This document shows, one piece after another, positions 61,756-64,000 of a stretch of 64,000 nucleotides of DNA. Under the pieces are notes generated by a model, which saw only the letters and a program-made list of their open reading frames with translations, ran no database searches and was not told the DNA's origin. Both the position numbers and the translations under genes were made by a program. Origin of the DNA: Palsa-147 sp036513895 (GTDB lineage: Bacteria > Acidobacteriota > Terriglobia > Acidiferrales > UBA7541); contig DATBYF010000061.1 in the NCBI GenBank assembly GCA_036513895.1, forward strand, positions 1 through 64,000, given 5' to 3'. Position 1 is the stretch's first letter. Every line of letters begins with the position of its first letter.

Positions 61756-62453
61756 GACTTCGAAAATCCATCGCGTCCCACCTCACTGTCGCCGCAAACT
61801 GTTGCTCGCTATCGCTCCTGATTTTATTGGTTGCCGCTCAAGGAACGGGACATGCCAAAGCACAACTCGTTCACGACGTCGTGTCGCGCGACGATGCCGG
61901 CGCAGCTGCGGCTTTCGAAGCAATTGTTCCGGTGCTTCGCCACCCTCGCTGCATGAATTGCCACTCCAGTGGAGACTTTCCTCGCCAGGGTGACGACAGC
62001 CATCGCCACACGATGCAGATTCGTCGTGGAGACGGACACGGAATGAATGCCGTCAGATGCAGCACCTGTCATCAAGACCACAATCTCGCAGGCTTGCACA
62101 TGCCCCCGGGAGCGCCAGATTGGCATCTGCCGTCTCCCGCGATGCTGATGATCTGGGAGGGATTGTCGGACCATCAACTCTGTGAACTGCTCAAAGACCC
62201 CCAGCAGAACGGTCATCGTACGCCTGAGCAGATTGTGGAGCATATGCACACGCCGCTCGTGCTCTGGGGCTGGGCCCCGGGCGATGGCCGCACTCCGGTG
62301 CCCATGGATCAATATGAGTTCCTCGCAAAAGTCCAAGAATGGGCTGCCAAAGGAGCGGCATGTCCCGTCGGCGCAAACTCCAAGAGGGCCATAGGACATT
62401 CTGTTATCCATAGTTCCAGTTCTGTTAATGTCGCACAACGAACGAGCAAATAG
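61752..62453 (+). CDS. Diheme cytochrome c-type protein
   Basis: A 233-aa exported protein with an N-terminal hydrophobic signal (CCSLSLLILLVAAQGTGHA) and two CxxCH heme-binding motifs: HPRCMNCHSSG and VRCSTCHQDHN. Histidine/methionine-containing stretches (LHMPPGAPDWHLPS, VEHMHTPL) can supply axial ligands. The ATGA overlap with the Mo-hydroxylase gene shows tight coupling. It very likely accepts electrons from the exported hydroxylase and passes them to the respiratory chain. This pairing replaces the FAD subunit of soluble family members. Confidence 0.85.
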   Translation: MRLRKSIASHLTVAANCCSLSLLILLVAAQGTGHAKAQLVHDVVSRDDAGAAAAFEAIVPVLRHPRCMNCHSSGDFPRQGDDSHRHTMQIRRGDGHGMNAVRCSTCHQDHNLAGLHMPPGAPDWHLPSPAMLMIWEGLSDHQLCELLKDPQQNGHRTPEQIVEHMHTPLVLWGWAPGDGRTPVPMDQYEFLAKVQEWAAKGAACPVGANSKRAIGHSVIHSSSSVNVAQRTSK

Positions 62454-62613
62454 GCGACGACCAATCCGAATCGTTGGGTGTCTATTTGTTGCGCTTCTTG
62501 TCCTTCTGGTGGTCGTGGAATTTCTAACTCGGCTTCTGCCACGCGTTGAAGGTGGTAATCTTTACGTGACGAAACGATAGGTTTGCTACAATTTGAGGAG
62601 ATAACCACACAGT

Positions 62614-62688
62614 TCCCCGGTAGCTCAACGGTAGAGCATTCGGCTGTTAACCGAAGGGTTGCTAGTTCGAATCTAGCCCGGGGAGCCA
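62614..62688 (+). tRNA. tRNA-Asn (anticodon GTT)
   Basis: Complete cloverleaf: acceptor TCCCCGG/CCGGGGA, D stem GCTC/GAGC, anticodon stem TTCGG/CCGAA with loop CTGTTAA (anticodon GTT at 62646-62648), T stem GCTAG/CTAGC with TTCGAAT, discriminator G and an encoded CCA. Confidence 0.97.
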
Positions 62689-62761
62689 AATTTTCCTTCT
62701 ATTCATGCGGCGCCGTCGGGAGTGCTTCCGATAACAACTCATTTCAGGACGTCGCGAACGG

Positions 62762-63151
62762 ATGCAAAGGCGCACTATGATTCGGCTTTTGAGATCGAGA
62801 CGCAAATCTCCCACGTACATGTTTGAGAGTATGTTCCTATCTGGCACCCCAAAACTTGGAGCCGGATGCCTGATGATGCTCGCACTGGTGTTGGAACTGG
62901 CCCTGATGGTCGAGGCGGGTCTGACTCCCATTCAGGCGATCACGGTTGCCACCTCAAACTCAGCCGGGCTGCTCCGCATCGGAGATCAATACGGAACGCT
63001 TGCAGCGGGGAAAAAGGCCAATTTCATCGTCTTGGAAAAGGATCCATCACAAGATATCCACAACACGCAAACCATTCGCGCCATTTGGAAGGATGGCAAC
63101 AAAGTTAGCGACGGTCCACTCGCTGCAGGGACCTCTGCGATGCTGAGATAG
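62762..63151 (+). pseudogene. C-terminal fragment of an imidazolonepropionase-like amidohydrolase
   Basis: From about 62878 the frame reads ELALMVEAGLTPIQAITVAT, SNSAGLLRIGDQYGTLAAGK and KANFIVLEKDPSQDIHNTQT, the C-terminal end of cyclic amidohydrolases (last helices plus the small beta domain). The catalytic barrel with its metal ligands is missing, and the first 35 residues of the frame are not family-like. It starts only 74 bp after the tRNA-Asn 3' end. A full-length enzyme is about 430 aa, so this is a remnant, possibly left by recombination at the tRNA. Confidence 0.75.
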
Positions 63152-63243
63152 TTACAGTAAAAGCGACGTCGCGATTTACGGAAGCAATGCAGATTCCGCA
63201 TAGGCGTAATAATGGATCTTTCATCACAACCGGAGGACCGAGA

Positions 63244-64000
63244 GTGTACGGGCTGGTGAGATTCTTAAAGAGCGCATTTTTGGGAGCCGCAGCGCTCTTA
63301 TTCTTATCGCCCACGCAAGCAGTAGCCCAAGCCATACATTTCGAAAATGAAGTTGCCGCTAAAGGAGCGGCGCTTACTTTCGATTTATCAAGCTTGTCCT
63401 CGACCTCTGGTTCCACGCTGACCATCCGCAACAATTCTGGATCAAAGCTAGATTTTCCTTTTATCTGGAATTCAAATTCTTCAGCGCCTGTAACTTCGAA
63501 TAAGCTATTTGGCCCCTCGGGCTCAACCGCTGGTCCCAATGAAGCGATTGCCATTGCAGACTGGCAGTACGTTATTGGGCAAACAAATGCGTACTGCAGT
63601 GCGGGCTCGCCCTACGAATATACGCGGGACCCCTTGCGAATTTTGTACGGGTATGGTTTCGGGTGCTGCGAGCAGTTAGCTGCGACGTTGGCTTCGATTT
63701 GGAGCGGCGGCATCGCGCACACGAAGCTCGCTGGGCATGTGGGCGGCCCCGAGCATCCTAGATATCCGACTCGAATCGCCGCGATGACATTCCATACGAT
63801 TCCCGAGATTTTTTACGGAAATGCATGGCACATGCTCGACCCAGACCATCGCGTGTTTTACCGCAATCCAGATGGAAGCATCGCTAGCGTGGCCCAGATT
63901 CTTGCGAACCCATCGCTCGTGGCGAATACCCCGGATGGAATTGGTTGGAATAGCGAGACGATGGCTCAACTTTACGAAAGCAACGCATCAACGTTGCAAT
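63244..64000 (+). CDS. Secreted transglutaminase-like protein, cut by window edge
   Basis: 252 residues read open from a GTG at 63244 (GGAGG 8 nt upstream) to the right edge. A signal peptide (FLGAAALLFLSPTQAVAQA) precedes a beta-rich region (about 30-100) and a transglutaminase-like core with a candidate triad: C142 in YGFGCCEQLAATLASIW, H184 in TFHTIPEIFYGNAWHM and D199 in MLDPDHRVFY. Members act as cysteine proteases or amidases as well as cross-linkers, and the activity here is unknown. The C-terminus is outside the window. Confidence 0.8.
   Translation, partial: MYGLVRFLKSAFLGAAALLFLSPTQAVAQAIHFENEVAAKGAALTFDLSSLSSTSGSTLTIRNNSGSKLDFPFIWNSNSSAPVTSNKLFGPSGSTAGPNEAIAIADWQYVIGQTNAYCSAGSPYEYTRDPLRILYGYGFGCCEQLAATLASIWSGGIAHTKLAGHVGGPEHPRYPTRIAAMTFHTIPEIFYGNAWHMLDPDHRVFYRNPDGSIASVAQILANPSLVANTPDGIGWNSETMAQLYESNASTLQ

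Noticed and set aside
62309..62689. 126-aa minus-strand frame across tRNA-Asn
   Set aside because: Its start is the antisense translation of the tRNA (ARFELATLRLTAECSTVELPG-type sequence), a well-known false protein; the rest is antisense to the cytochrome gene.
63105..63554. 149-aa minus-strand frame
   Set aside because: Antisense to the transglutaminase-like gene, which has a signal peptide, ribosome site and catalytic motifs on the plus strand.

Overview
The window looks like a chromosomal segment of an acidobacterium (phylum Acidobacteriota, probably a Koribacter/Terriglobia-like lineage). The strongest sign is an array of six very long (about 810-825 aa) duplicated MacB/FtsX-type permeases, the class called acidobacterial duplicated orphan permeases (ADOP). 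Moderately GC-rich coding sequence, the dispersed GC-rich palindromic repeats and the general gene content agree with this. The assignment is inferred from protein content only; there is no rRNA gene in the window.

Layout. 1-5.3 kb: isocitrate dehydrogenase (cut by the left edge), a Met/His-rich secreted protein, Mn-type superoxide dismutase, a VIT/CCC1-type metal transporter and a secreted M28 peptidase, suggesting metal and oxidative homeostasis. 5.6-13.1 kb, plus strand: an HtrA/Deg protease, a TonB-type protein, an M48-like protein that has lost its zinc ligands, and an acyl-ACP-synthetase/ACP/PlsC fusion. 13.1-36.9 kb: an uninterrupted 24-kb minus-strand array. In transcription order it holds an HlyD-type adaptor, a MacB/LolD-type ATPase, an ADOP with a single-base frameshift, a receiver-PP2C phosphatase regulator, three ADOPs, a second ATPase with an altered D-loop, an ADOP, an orphan recombinase-domain protein, an AlkD-like HEAT protein, another ADOP, and finally a sigma-54 activator/histidine-kinase pair. 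The two receivers in the array are near-duplicates, so one kinase may drive two outputs.

36.9-43.8 kb is gene-poor and rich in repeats. Two tiny basic proteins, an LprI-type secreted protein, a small secreted protein, a ROK protein, soluble transhydrogenase (SthA) and a glycine-rich RRM protein are separated by gaps carrying at least two families of palindromic repeats. 43.8-57.6 kb is a housekeeping block: AsmA-like protein, Nudix hydrolase, tRNA-Val, dienelactone hydrolase, YbjQ, CocE/NonD hydrolase, TypA/BipA, an ABC-2 exporter, aldo/keto reductase, ThiI and acyl-CoA synthetase. 57.9-62.5 kb holds a small protein with clear similarity to the archaeal/eukaryotic ribosomal protein eL13, a small unknown protein, and a translationally coupled three-gene operon for a molybdenum hydroxylase with its own diheme cytochrome c. 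The right end has tRNA-Asn, the C-terminal remnant of an amidohydrolase, and a secreted transglutaminase-like protein that runs off the window.

The best candidates for a second look are the ADOP array with its branched two-component control, the bacterial eL13-like protein, the M48-like pseudoenzyme, the repeat families, and the overlapping inverted repeats upstream of the molybdenum hydroxylase operon.
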